This document shows, one piece after another, positions 43,502 through 54,595 of a stretch of 64,000 nucleotides of DNA. How positions within the stretch are numbered: position 1 is the stretch's first letter; each line of letters begins with the position of its first letter. Both the position numbers and the translations under genes were made by a program. Origin of the DNA: Bacteroidia bacterium (GTDB lineage: Bacteria; Bacteroidota; Bacteroidia; Flavobacteriales; Flavobacteriaceae); assembly GCA_030429955.1 (NCBI GenBank), contig JAUIGO010000005.1:26349-90348 (forward strand), read 5' to 3'. The notes under the pieces were generated by a model that saw only the letters and a program-made list of their open reading frames with translations, did no database searches and was not told where the DNA came from.

Positions 43502-44119
43502 TTAAGTTATAGGTCCTGCTCTCACTTCAGGTATGTTGTGAGACATATTATCAATTGCAAGTGCAATGTTTCTACTAATTTTATAAGCTACTTTATAACT
43601 GTTTTCTTCTTTATCATCTAATTCGATTACTGAAACAAACACATTTGGATTCAATAATCGTTCGTTATCAGATTTTATTTGTAGAATGCTGTTTTCAACA
43701 AAATTCCAGTCGTTATCATTTCCATTTTGTATTTCATATACATTCAGGTTATAACTAATGGAACTGTTTTCAATGGGAAGATTTGAAGGCTCTCTGTCTT
43801 GATTATCTAAATTACCATCAAGAGTTAAGACATTCTCTTCAGAAAGGCTTCTCTTTATATAACTAACATTAGTAGCACTATAGTAAGTGATTTTTAAGGT
43901 ACCTTCTTCAGTTTTTTTAACTTGAATATTATCTGCACCTAAATTTTGCAGTTGTTCTTTTACAAGAGCAATTGTGTTTTGCGTTTCAACAGATGTCACT
44001 TCTACATCTGTAAACTGCAATACAATTTCTTGATTAGGAAGCGTGTTTTGTTGCTGATAAACAACACCAAAAAACGTGAGTACAATAATTAGGGCTCCTA
44101 TGTACCTTCTTGAATTCAT
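43502..44119 (-). CDS. Hypothetical single-span membrane-anchored protein
   Basis: 205 residues from the ATG at 44119. One membrane helix near the N terminus (about 7-23, IGALIIVLTFFGVVY) followed by a periplasmic domain. In it, a segment of alternating strands and a helix (ALVKEQLQNLGADNIQVKK, then LKITYYSA) resembles the small alpha/beta fold of SecD periplasmic subdomains, and the gene is next to secDF on the same strand, but the link is inference. A reading from 44197 would include the -7 box at 44124 and is rejected. Confidence 0.7.
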   Translation of the reverse strand: MNSRRYIGALIIVLTFFGVVYQQQNTLPNQEIVLQFTDVEVTSVETQNTIALVKEQLQNLGADNIQVKKTEEGTLKITYYSATNVSYIKRSLSEENVLTLDGNLDNQDREPSNLPIENSSISYNLNVYEIQNGNDNDWNFVENSILQIKSDNERLLNPNVFVSVIELDDKEENSYKVAYKISRNIALAIDNMSHNIPEVRAGPIT

Positions 44120-44123
44120 GCGC

Positions 44124-44131
44124 CAAATATA
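44124..44131 (-). promoter_or_regulatory. -7 box directly before the start codon of the 44119 gene
   Basis: TATATTTG on the minus strand ends four bases before the ATG, so transcription would start at or next to the A of the start codon, a leaderless arrangement. Confidence 0.6.
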
Positions 44132-44214
44132 AAAAAATAATGATGTCTGCATGCTGTATTTGGATAAATATCGCTTTAAAAGTGTTGAATTGTCCATATA
44201 TTCTGACCAAATAA

Positions 44215-44244
44215 AAAAAGAGCAACATAAATGTCGCTCTTTTT
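44215..44244 (-). terminator. Terminator after the DUF4412-like gene
   Basis: AAAAAGAGC and GCTCTTTTT arms enclose a smaller ACAT/ATGT pair; A and T runs on both sides. Separates this gene from the next on the minus strand. Confidence 0.8.
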
Positions 44245-44269
44245 AGTATTGTAATTGTTTAGGAACAGA

Positions 44270-44923
44270 TTAGTTCTGCTTCATTTCATCATAGCCTTCA
44301 AGAATTGCCATACTGAATTTGTCATCAGAAATTGACTCTTTTTTGATTTCAGTAACTTCATGAGTCATGGTCATGTTCATTCCCATTTGATTCATATTAA
44401 TAACCATATATAATGGAAAACCTTTAAGTTTACCTTTATACGTCTCCATCTGCTGTGAGTAAGCGCTTATGGCCTCAGTAGTGAACACTTCAGCTTCTGC
44501 TTCACGACCTTCTTCATTAACTGAAACAAAATACTGCTGACATTCATAACCTAAGATAGTTTTAGTTTTATCTCCTTTCTTCACTGTAACTTTTTCTCGG
44601 TCTTCATCTGAAACGTCTAATGTACTTTTAATATACTTTTTTCCAAGCATTGGATTATTCATAAAAGTAATCACTTGTTTCGTTGTTCCATCAGAAATTG
44701 CAATGATATCACCTGACATTGGGTTGGACAATTCTACTCTTGATTTCCCATCCTTAAAATAGGTTGTAGACGTCATATTTCCCATCATAGATAGCTGAGC
44801 ATTCAGTTCTTCATTATCACTTGATATTTTTTGAGTTGTAGTAATTACACCTTCCTTGATATCACCTTGAGCGTATCCTAAGAAACTAATAACCAATGCA
44901 ACTAATACTATTGCCTTTTTCAT
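44270..44923 (-). CDS. Secreted DUF4412-like protein
   Basis: 217 residues with a signal peptide (cleavage near 18, LGYAQGD). The layout, with TTYFKDGKSRVELSNPMSG, then KTKTILGYECQQYFVS and a late FSMAILEGYDEM, is that of DUF4412 and related LolA-like periplasmic beta-sheet proteins in Bacteroidota: a strand with a reporter of conformational change, an ILGYxC motif, and a Met-rich segment NMNQMGMNMTMTHE. The Met-rich segment could bind a soft metal, which is only a possibility. 19 bases after mdh. Confidence 0.75.
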   Translation of the reverse strand: MKKAIVLVALVISFLGYAQGDIKEGVITTTQKISSDNEELNAQLSMMGNMTSTTYFKDGKSRVELSNPMSGDIIAISDGTTKQVITFMNNPMLGKKYIKSTLDVSDEDREKVTVKKGDKTKTILGYECQQYFVSVNEEGREAEAEVFTTEAISAYSQQMETYKGKLKGFPLYMVINMNQMGMNMTMTHEVTEIKKESISDDKFSMAILEGYDEMKQN

Positions 44924-44941
44924 TATTTTGAGTTTATAATT

Positions 44942-45868
44942 TTATAATTCTAACAAGTTGTTAGTTTTTTTAACGCCTTCAGCACTTTCCATTAAATGTG
45001 CTTTTTCAGCTTCACTCAATTTGATTTCAACAATGCTTTCAATTCCGTTTCTTCCTAATATTACAGGAGCACCAATACATAAATCATTTAATCCATATTC
45101 ACCTTCTAATAATACAGAACATGGAAACAATTTCTTTTGGTCACATGCAATTGCTTGTACTAAGGCTGATACAGCTGCTCCAGGAGCGTACCAAGCTGAA
45201 GTGCCTAACAATTTAGTAAGTGTAGCACCACCAACTTTAGTGTCTTCTTTAACTTGCTCTAAACGTTCAGCAGATAAGAATTCAGATACTTTTACACTAT
45301 TTCTAGTAGCATGAGCTGTTAAAGGCACCATTCCTGTATCACTATGACCACCAATTACCATGCCATCAACATCGCTAATAGGAGCACCTAAAGCTTCAGC
45401 CAACCTGTATTTGAAACGAGCAGAGTCAAGCGCTCCACCCATCCCGATGATTCTATTTTTTGGTAAATCGGTTGTTTTATGTACCAAATAGGTCATTGTA
45501 TCCATAGGATTACTAACCACAATGATAATAGTATTTGGAGAGTGCTGAATTAAGTTAGACGATACTGTTTTAACAATTCCTGCATTGATGCCAATTAATT
45601 CTTCACGAGTCATTCCTGGTTTTCTAGGTATTCCTGAAGTAATCACACAAATATCACTATTTGCTGTTTTTGAATAATCGTTTGTGCTTCCTGTAATTTT
45701 GGTATCGAAACCGTTTAATGATGCACACTGCATCAAGTCCATGGCTTTTCCTTCAGCATAGCCTTCTTTAATGTCCAACAATACAACTTCTGAAGCGAAA
45801 TTTTTAATGGCAATATACTCTGCACAACTTGCACCTACTGCTCCTGCACCTACTACTGTTACTTTCAT
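44942..45868 (-). CDS. mdh: Malate dehydrogenase
   Basis: 308 residues, the LDH-like type of MDH common in Bacteroidota. Interconverts malate and oxaloacetate with NAD. VVGAGAVGASCAEY is the NAD loop, GIPRKPGMTREEL holds the substrate-binding Arg residues, VSNPMDTMTY the Asn, and VIGGHSDTGMVPL the catalytic His. The -7 box TAATTTTG lies upstream. Confidence 0.95.
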   Translation of the reverse strand: MKVTVVGAGAVGASCAEYIAIKNFASEVVLLDIKEGYAEGKAMDLMQCASLNGFDTKITGSTNDYSKTANSDICVITSGIPRKPGMTREELIGINAGIVKTVSSNLIQHSPNTIIIVVSNPMDTMTYLVHKTTDLPKNRIIGMGGALDSARFKYRLAEALGAPISDVDGMVIGGHSDTGMVPLTAHATRNSVKVSEFLSAERLEQVKEDTKVGGATLTKLLGTSAWYAPGAAVSALVQAIACDQKKLFPCSVLLEGEYGLNDLCIGAPVILGRNGIESIVEIKLSEAEKAHLMESAEGVKKTNNLLEL

Positions 45869-45905
45869 GTGTTTATAATTATTTTAATGTGTTGTTTTGA
45901 AGGTG

Positions 45906-45913
45906 CAAAATTA
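45906..45913 (-). promoter_or_regulatory. -7 promoter box of mdh
   Basis: TAATTTTG on the minus strand, 37 bases before the mdh ATG. A TTG 16 bases upstream is closer than the usual spacing. Confidence 0.5.
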
Positions 45914-45932
45914 CGAAATAATCCTGATGCAA

Positions 45933-45967
45933 TAAAAAAAGCATCAGGTTTTATCTGATGCTTTTTT
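45933..45967. terminator. Terminator between the DUF6588 gene and mdh
   Basis: AAAAAAAGCATCAG and CTGATGCTTTTTT form a stem over GTTTTAT; A and T runs on both sides. Confidence 0.85.
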
Positions 45968-45987
45968 CAACTAACTAATAAAATAAA

Positions 45988-47034
45988 TTATCTGAAACTG
46001 AAAGCAATTCCAGCCGAAGCTGTATTGTATTCTTGCAAAGTGTAATCTGCAAATATTTTAAAGAACCCTATATTGAGTCTTGCACCAATTGTTGCTCTAA
46101 CTCCATTGGCATCAAAATCTAAATTAATTGGATCTGTAATTGTTTCTGAAGCAGTACCAATAACATTGCCTCCATCATCTTCAACATCATAATCAACTGT
46201 ATAAGTCCCTTTTATTTTTGTTGTAGATGAACCGTTATTGTATCCAAAACCTCCATATAAAGTAACTATTTTAAAATCTAATGATGCTAATGCTTGAAGT
46301 GTCCAAGTATTCATTTTAAATTGTGCTTCACCATTTGTAACAGTAATATCATCACTACTATCTTCATCTTCAATATTGTAAGTAACTTTCATATTTGTAA
46401 AGGCAGCTAAAACAGAAATATTGAGTGGTAATTTTTCAAGTGGTCCGAAATATTGCATTAAATCATGTTGTAATCCTAATCCAAAAAGATTGGCCTCAAC
46501 ATCATCATCAAAATTTAAGTTAGGCACTAAACGTAATTTAACATCTGTATTTAAAGGTAATCCTAGACCTAATTGAACCATAGGTGCTGGTACTGCATTT
46601 ACAGGCAAATCTCCAGTTATACCTCCTGGCATTTCAAAACTTGCTACATTATAAGTATCATTTCCATTATCAATTCTTACGTTGACTGTTGTTTCTGCAT
46701 CATTTTCACTCATCAAGGTTGGTAATTCCGTTTCGCCATTTGGGAGTGATAAAAACATGTAATCGTTATGAACAAAAGCAAACATTTGATCTTGATCTGG
46801 AACAAAAGAAGCATTTGCATTAATTGTAATATCAAACCCGAAAGTTTTATGTGTTTTTGCGGTTGTGTACCAACCACCATTCATATCATACATTAAACCT
46901 TTCATAACTGGATTAACATAATTTTGCATTAAAAGACTAGCATCATCTGCAGCAATTAATATATTTTCTATGTCTTGGGCTTTAGTGAATGTTGTTGTCA
47001 AGAAAAGAAACAATACAAGTGTTAGGTTTTTCAT
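45988..47034 (-). CDS. DUF6588 outer-membrane-like protein
   Basis: 348 residues with signal peptide (cleavage near 19, TFTKAQD). ENILIAADDASLLMQNYVNPVMKGLMYDMNGGWYTTAKTHKTFGFD matches the conserved N terminus of DUF6588. The remainder is a series of amphipathic strands (LGLGLPLNTDVKLRLVPN, TLYGGFGYNNG) ending in ASAGIAFSFR with a terminal aromatic-Arg, in the manner of outer membrane beta-barrels. Function unknown. Confidence 0.8.
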   Translation of the reverse strand: MKNLTLVLFLFLTTTFTKAQDIENILIAADDASLLMQNYVNPVMKGLMYDMNGGWYTTAKTHKTFGFDITINANASFVPDQDQMFAFVHNDYMFLSLPNGETELPTLMSENDAETTVNVRIDNGNDTYNVASFEMPGGITGDLPVNAVPAPMVQLGLGLPLNTDVKLRLVPNLNFDDDVEANLFGLGLQHDLMQYFGPLEKLPLNISVLAAFTNMKVTYNIEDEDSSDDITVTNGEAQFKMNTWTLQALASLDFKIVTLYGGFGYNNGSSTTKIKGTYTVDYDVEDDGGNVIGTASETITDPINLDFDANGVRATIGARLNIGFFKIFADYTLQEYNTASAGIAFSFR

Positions 47035-47056
47035 TTTTTATTGATTTTGGTTAAAG

Positions 47057-47064
47057 CAAAAATA
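47057..47064 (-). promoter_or_regulatory. -7 promoter box of the DUF6588 gene
   Basis: TATTTTTG on the minus strand, 22 bases before the ATG at 47034. Confidence 0.5.
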
Positions 47065-47136
47065 GCATTTTTTTATTTATAAACGTATTTAATCGTAAAA
47101 AAATTACATTTTATCGATGTTTTAAATAAATTGGAA

Positions 47137-47163
47137 TAAAAAAAATGCCCTATAAAGGGCATT
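47137..47163 (-). terminator. Terminator after gyrB
   Basis: On the minus strand AATGCCC-TTTATA-GGGCATT is followed by a run of about seven T, 23 bases beyond the gyrB stop. Confidence 0.85.
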
Positions 47164-47185
47164 ATAATCATATAGCTCTTTCCAT

Positions 47186-49450
<2,265 letters not shown>

Positions 49451-50467
49451 TTAAAGCAGGCTAATCCCTGAACCTTTTTCTGTGGGATACACCATTTTTC
49501 CGAACTCTAAAGTCACACCTTTTGCAGTATCATTTTTAAGCAGTAAAGCTCCATCAGCATCTAAATAATCTAAAAGAGGAGCAATTTGAGCCAGGTTAGA
49601 GATGCCAACAGTAGATTCTGCCATGCAACCAGCCATCACTTTTAAATTGAGCTCTCTTGCCTTCTCTATCATTTTTAAAGCAGGTGTTAATCCACCACAT
49701 TTCATGAGCTTTATATTAATGCCATGAAACCCTTCAGCGCATTTCTGAACATCTTCAAATCGTTGGCAACTTTCATCAGCTATTAAAGGCAAGACACATT
49801 CTGACTTTAAACGCTTCATGCCTTCCCAATCTTCTGGATGAAGTGGTTGTTCTATAAATTCTACACCAAGCTCTTTGAGTTGAATGGCATTTTGCAAGGT
49901 TTCATCAACTGTCCATGCACAATTGGCATCGATTCTAAAAATAGCATCCGTGACTTTTCTAAGTTCTTGCACTATTTCAACATCATGCTCTGTTCCTAGT
50001 TTTATTTTATAAATAGGCCAAGGCATATCTGAGATTTTTTGTTTCATGACTTCAATAGTGTCAATTCCAATCGTATAATCGCTTAATGGCGAACTATCAT
50101 TTTCACTACAAAAATAGCTTCGTGTGGTTTTGTTTTGAGATTTAGCATAATAATCCCAATAGGCACAATTAATAGCACAGAGCGTGAAATAATCATCTTT
50201 GAAGGATGGCCCTAAAAGATTCCATAAGTCGTCTGGATGCGTACCAAAGGCGTTTTCAACAAGGGTTTTAGATTTTAAAACAGACTGTTCTATTTTGTCT
50301 TGAGTGATATTATAATAAGGATAAGGAATGGCTTCGCCATAGCCTGAGATAATACCATCTGAAATTGAAACTACAACAGTATCTTGAGAAGTTCTTGTTG
50401 ATCTGGAAATAGTAAATGGATATCGTAATATTAGCTTGTAAGGCTTAATTGCAAGTGTAAGCTTCAT
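49451..50467 (-). CDS. Dipeptide epimerase (L-Ala-D/L-Glu epimerase-like)
   Basis: 338 residues, enolase superfamily. Inverts the alpha carbon of the second residue of dipeptides such as those released from peptidoglycan. The capping domain (about 1-120) is followed by the barrel with YKIKLG (catalytic Lys of KxK), RIDANCAW (first Asp ligand), FIEQPL (Glu), IADESC (Asp) and INIKLMKCGG (second catalytic Lys). C-terminal GCMAESTVGIS is typical of the AEE group. Its start overlaps the DUF6090 stop by one base. Confidence 0.88.
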   Translation of the reverse strand: MKLTLAIKPYKLILRYPFTISRSTRTSQDTVVVSISDGIISGYGEAIPYPYYNITQDKIEQSVLKSKTLVENAFGTHPDDLWNLLGPSFKDDYFTLCAINCAYWDYYAKSQNKTTRSYFCSENDSSPLSDYTIGIDTIEVMKQKISDMPWPIYKIKLGTEHDVEIVQELRKVTDAIFRIDANCAWTVDETLQNAIQLKELGVEFIEQPLHPEDWEGMKRLKSECVLPLIADESCQRFEDVQKCAEGFHGINIKLMKCGGLTPALKMIEKARELNLKVMAGCMAESTVGISNLAQIAPLLDYLDADGALLLKNDTAKGVTLEFGKMVYPTEKGSGISLL

Positions 50468-51204
50468 TAGTTGTTTTCTAATTCTGAATCGATTAAGTTT
50501 AATAAACGTTCTAATTTATTAATTTCTTCATTATACATAAAATTTAATACTCGTGGAGGAAGAATACGATCTGCTATTCGGTTTAAAAACATACGATCGT
50601 TTAATAAAAACTCTTTTGTGCTATCCTCTAAAATTAAACTTCCTTCACCTTCAAATTTATAAATATCAACATGCTGAATCAAATGTTCGTAGTATTTATC
50701 GGTTGCTGTTTTATCCAATTTTTCCCATTCCCTTATGTCCTTTAAGTTTGCAACCCAAGAGCCAACTGCTAAGCGAATGCTATCATTCTTGATAACATCT
50801 AAACTTCCAGAACCTAAAATATCTTGAACAGTGCCTTCCTGCGTTTTATAAACTGTAAATCCTGTAGCATTCATCATGCAAGAAATAAATGTTTTTGAGT
50901 CGAAATCTTTAAGTTCTCCTCGTTGCAATTTAAGTATGGAATCTGACACGTTAAAGGTAATTTCTGTTTTTTCAATAACACGTTTCAGTTCTTCTTTATT
51001 AGCTAAAAGATCAACCTTAAAACTTTTTAAAAATTGGATTTCTTTAATTGAGTTTTTTCTACCTTCATTCCAATTATTAATACTCAATGCAATTAGAATA
51101 CCAATAACCACAAGGATAATTTCGCCAATAGCGTATTTTAAGTATTTACCAGTTTTATTTTCCATGAAAAGGTTTTGACGAATGCGTCTGAAGAATTTAA
51201 TCAT
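50467..51204 (-). CDS. DUF6090 membrane protein
   Basis: 245 residues. MIKFFRRIRQNLFMENKTGKYLKYAIGEIILVVIGILIALSINNWNE is the hallmark N terminus of DUF6090: a basic cytoplasmic lead, then one membrane helix at about 28-44. The rest is a helical, charged domain. The family is very common in Flavobacteriaceae, usually in several copies, and its function is unknown. Confidence 0.88.
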   Translation of the reverse strand: MIKFFRRIRQNLFMENKTGKYLKYAIGEIILVVIGILIALSINNWNEGRKNSIKEIQFLKSFKVDLLANKEELKRVIEKTEITFNVSDSILKLQRGELKDFDSKTFISCMMNATGFTVYKTQEGTVQDILGSGSLDVIKNDSIRLAVGSWVANLKDIREWEKLDKTATDKYYEHLIQHVDIYKFEGEGSLILEDSTKEFLLNDRMFLNRIADRILPPRVLNFMYNEEINKLERLLNLIDSELENN

Positions 51205-51221
51205 GTTAGTCAGTTAGGTTT

Positions 51222-51908
51222 TTAAAGATAAACTTTTTTTAAATACTGCTTTACAAATAATAGCGATAAAGTAGTTGGAAATAAACCTCTAAACATTGAA
51301 TAGTAAAACTCATTCCAACCAATTAAATCTACTTTTGATGTTTGGCTCAAAATTAATTCGCCAAAAGGTTGCGATTCAAAAAAGAAACTCATTATCAAAT
51401 TATACCCTAAATGAAATCCAAGACCTAACATTATAGATTTTGTTTTGTAAAACGTATAAGCCCAAACGTATCCTGTAAATCCTGTTATTACAAAAACGTA
51501 CACTAATAGAACGATTCTTTCACCTATTATTCCATAAGAGAACCAATGGTAAATACCAAAAACAATTGCTGATAACCATAATGCTTTGGTCGCACCAATT
51601 CTTTGAATTAAAATGTAAAGAATTGCACCTCTGAATACTAAGTCTTCCGTTAAAGCAGACCTAAGATGGTACACAAAGGCATTAAAAATTGTACTGTAAT
51701 TTATGGTATTGAACTTCCACTCTACTTTTAAAACAATGGTTTCTATATAGATATTAATCAATACAATAACTGCGATAACAAAAAACCCTATTACAAATTG
51801 ACTCAGTCTATTTAGGTTTGGAACAATTCCTAAAGCTTCGATATTCTTTTTCTCAATGAAGTACAAAAGCACCCAAGAGACTACTATTATTACTAATAAT
51901 CCTAACAT
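51222..51908 (-). CDS. CPBP-family intramembrane protease-like protein
   Basis: 228 residues with about seven membrane helices. The CPBP (Abi/Rce1-like) motifs are present but varied: motif 1 reads TEDLVFRG (Glu88, Asp89, Arg93) rather than EExxxR; motif 2 is FGIYH with His121; motif 3 is HLGYN with His166 and Asn170. Glu-to-Asp at position 2 keeps the charge, so activity is possible. Family members process prenylated or bacteriocin-related substrates or act as immunity proteins. It lies between the HTH-DUF4870 and DUF6090 genes on the same strand. Confidence 0.85.
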   Translation of the reverse strand: MLGLLVIIVVSWVLLYFIEKKNIEALGIVPNLNRLSQFVIGFFVIAVIVLINIYIETIVLKVEWKFNTINYSTIFNAFVYHLRSALTEDLVFRGAILYILIQRIGATKALWLSAIVFGIYHWFSYGIIGERIVLLVYVFVITGFTGYVWAYTFYKTKSIMLGLGFHLGYNLIMSFFFESQPFGELILSQTSKVDLIGWNEFYYSMFRGLFPTTLSLLFVKQYLKKVYL

Positions 51909-51932
51909 TACTTATTATTTGAATTAAAAAAA

Positions 51933-52502
51933 TTAAGCCTTCTTAGGTTTTAAAAAAGGGATTGACAAAGGGTAATTATAAGTCTGCTTATTTAAAGCAG
52001 ATGATATGTTCATAAGACCAACTATTATTCCGTAAAGAAAAATAGCTCCTGTGAGGAAAAAGTTAAATCCTGGTAAAACAAAAAACAATAATAAAGAGAT
52101 GATGAGCAACAAATTTATGGTACCATGAAAGTTAACAACAGCGCGACCATGATCATCATAAATTTTATTGTCTTCGGCCTTACTTATCCATATAAAAAGT
52201 GGAATAAGCACATTGGCAAATGGAATAACCAAACCAAAAAATGGCGTTCCATGTAGCAATAACATCCATTTACGTTGTATGACTTCTTCGTTTGGATTAT
52301 CAAGAACTAACAAATCATCAACCTCAACTTCTAAACCAACAGCCAATAACTTTACAGTTTGCAAGTGTGGTTGCACTTCGCCCTTTTCAATGCGTTGAAT
52401 CGTGCGAACTCCAACTGTTGTTTTATCAGAAAGATCTTCTTGAGTATACCCTTTTAGCTTTCGCTGATAGATTAAATTTTCGCTTAAACTTTTACTTTTC
52501 AT
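51933..52502 (-). CDS. HTH regulator fused to a DUF4870 membrane domain
   Basis: 189 residues. Residues 8-62 are an XRE-type helix-turn-helix (LIYQRKLKGYTQEDLSDKT, then TIQRIEKGEVQPHLQTVKLLA). From about 75 follows a four-helix membrane region of DUF4870 (Tic20-like) type with KIYDDHGRAVVNFHGTINLLL. So this is a DNA-binding protein held at the membrane, which could pass an envelope signal to nearby promoters. The next gene downstream is the CPBP protein, and proteolysis of such a regulator is a possible link (inference). Confidence 0.83.
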   Translation of the reverse strand: MKSKSLSENLIYQRKLKGYTQEDLSDKTTVGVRTIQRIEKGEVQPHLQTVKLLAVGLEVEVDDLLVLDNPNEEVIQRKWMLLLHGTPFFGLVIPFANVLIPLFIWISKAEDNKIYDDHGRAVVNFHGTINLLLIISLLLFFVLPGFNFFLTGAIFLYGIIVGLMNISSALNKQTYNYPLSIPFLKPKKA

Positions 52503-52521
52503 TTTGATTATTTTGATGACA

Positions 52522-52529
52522 CAAATCTA
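52522..52529 (-). promoter_or_regulatory. -7 promoter box of the HTH-DUF4870 gene
   Basis: TAGATTTG on the minus strand, 19 bases before the ATG at 52502, matches TAnnTTTG. Confidence 0.5.
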
Positions 52530-52647
52530 CGACAGACTGTTAGTTTTTAGCACGTCATTTAAATGTCACCTATCTGTCACTTGCAGTAAATATAGGTGTT
52601 TCAAGAATAAAATCAATCATGTTTTCAAACCCTCATTTATATCAAAT

Positions 52648-52679
52648 AAAAAAAGGTTGGCAAACGCCAACCTCTTTTA
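52648..52679 (-). terminator. Terminator after asnB
   Basis: GGTTGG (52655-52660) and CCAACC (52667-52672) with flanking A and T runs; on the minus strand it follows the asnB stop by 28 bases. Confidence 0.85.
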
Positions 52680-52707
52680 ATAACTAATCAACCAACCAGA
52701 TTAGTTA

Positions 52708-54369
52708 TTAATATGCATCATCATGTACTTTAGCCACAGCTCTTCCAGAAGGATCGTTCATGTTTTTAAAGGCTTCGTCCCATTCTAAAGCAATTTTAGT
52801 ACTACAAGCTACACTTGGTTCTTGAGGCACGCTTAATGCTGCTGCATCACTTGGAAAATGCGATTCGAAAATGGTACGATAATAATATTCTTCTTTATTT
52901 TGTGGTGTTTGAATTGGAAATCTAAAATGAGCGTTTTCCAATTGTTCATCTGTAACTTCTTGTGCAACAACTTCTTTCAACGTATCAATCCAACTGTAAC
53001 CAACTCCATCGCTAAATTGCTCTTTTTGTCTCCAGGCTACACTTTCTGGCAACATGTCTTCAAAAGCTTTTCTAATGACCCATTTTTCCATTCGCTCACC
53101 ATTTATCATTTTATCTTGAGGGTTGATACGCATGGCCACATCTATAAATTCTTTATCTAGAAATGGTACACGTCCTTCAATTCCCCAAGCAGCTAAACTT
53201 TTGTTAGCTCTTAAACAATCATATTGATGCAATTTGCTTAATTTTCTAACGGTTTCCTCATGGAATTCTTTAGCGTTTGGTGCTTTATGAAAATAGAGAT
53301 AACCTCCAAACAATTCATCAGCTCCTTCACCAGACAATACCATTTTAATTCCCATAGATTTAATAACTCTTGCCATTAAATACATTGGTGTACTTGCCCT
53401 TACAGTAGTCACATCATAAGTTTCTAATTGATAGATGACGTCTTTAATAGCATCCAATCCTTCTTGAATAGTAAACTTGATTTCATGATGAATGGTTCCA
53501 ATATGGTCTGCAACTTTTCTGGCCGCTTTTAAATCTGGCGAACCTTCCAAACCAACAGAGAAACTATGAAGTTGTGGCCACCAAGCTTCTGATTTATCGT
53601 CAGTTTCAATACGACGTTGAGCATATTTTTTTGCAATTGCTGATGTTATTGATGAATCTAAACCACCTGACAACAATACACCATAAGGTACATCGCTCAT
53701 TAGCTGTCTGTGAACAGCATCTTCAAGTGCTTGACGTAATTCAGAAATCTCAGTTTTATTATCTTTTACTGCTTCAAAATCTTCCCAATCACGTTTGTAC
53801 CATTGCACAAACTCTCCATCTTTACTACTCATATAATGTCCTGGCGGAAAGAGTTGAATTTTAGTGCAAACACCTTCAAGAGCTTTCAATTCTGAAGCGA
53901 CATAAAACGTTCCTTGTTTATCCCAACCAATATATAATGGAATTATTCCCATGTGGTCACGTGCTATGAAGTATTCATCTTTCTCAACATCATAAATAGC
54001 GAAACCAAAAATGCCGTTCATTTCATCAACAAAATCAACTCCTTTTTCTTTATATAAAGCAAGAATAACTTCACAGTCACTTTCAGTTTGAAACTTATAG
54101 TTTGGAAATTGCTTACGAAGTTGTCTGTGATTGTATATTTCGCCATTAGCAGCAAGAATTAGTTTTTTATCTTCACTTAAAAGAGGTTGCTTTCCAGAAG
54201 CTGGATCAACAATTGCAAGACGCTCATGAGCCAAAATAACTTTCTCGTCACTATAAATTCCGCTCCAATCTGGTCCGCGATGACGAATAGTCTTAGCCAT
54301 TTCCAAAATCTGAGGTCTTAAATCTTCAGCCTTTTGTTTTAAATCAAACGCACATACTATACCACACAT
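52708..54369 (-). CDS. asnB: Glutamine-hydrolysing asparagine synthase B
   Basis: 553 residues, close to E. coli AsnB (554). Makes asparagine from aspartate, ATP and glutamine. Cys2 in MCGIVCAFD is the glutaminase nucleophile; RHRGPDWSG, NGEIYNH and ESDCEVIL complete the N-terminal amidohydrolase domain. The synthetase domain has the PPi loop VLLSGGLDSS (near residue 235) and GEGADELFGGYLYF. It is separated by terminators from genes on both sides. Confidence 0.96.
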   Translation of the reverse strand: MCGIVCAFDLKQKAEDLRPQILEMAKTIRHRGPDWSGIYSDEKVILAHERLAIVDPASGKQPLLSEDKKLILAANGEIYNHRQLRKQFPNYKFQTESDCEVILALYKEKGVDFVDEMNGIFGFAIYDVEKDEYFIARDHMGIIPLYIGWDKQGTFYVASELKALEGVCTKIQLFPPGHYMSSKDGEFVQWYKRDWEDFEAVKDNKTEISELRQALEDAVHRQLMSDVPYGVLLSGGLDSSITSAIAKKYAQRRIETDDKSEAWWPQLHSFSVGLEGSPDLKAARKVADHIGTIHHEIKFTIQEGLDAIKDVIYQLETYDVTTVRASTPMYLMARVIKSMGIKMVLSGEGADELFGGYLYFHKAPNAKEFHEETVRKLSKLHQYDCLRANKSLAAWGIEGRVPFLDKEFIDVAMRINPQDKMINGERMEKWVIRKAFEDMLPESVAWRQKEQFSDGVGYSWIDTLKEVVAQEVTDEQLENAHFRFPIQTPQNKEEYYYRTIFESHFPSDAAALSVPQEPSVACSTKIALEWDEAFKNMNDPSGRAVAKVHDDAY

Positions 54370-54595
54370 TATCTTTTTCTTTTATTATTATAGCACAAAT
54401 GTGTGAATTACATATCATATTATAAACATAACAAGAAGTATTACTTTCATTTTATAATTATTTTATCAATATTAGTATTTTATTGAAATTAAAAATAGAC
54501 TTAATCATAAGGTTTTAATGCATTTTGTAAACTTTTAACAAAACCTTGCAAGTTTTACGGCAACAATTCAATATTTTTAAAAAAAATAAAAAATC

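Noticed and set aside
44198..44269. A longer 231-residue reading of the gene at 43502
   Set aside because: It would pass through TATATTTG and gives an N terminus without sense; the ATG at 44119 with one membrane helix fits.
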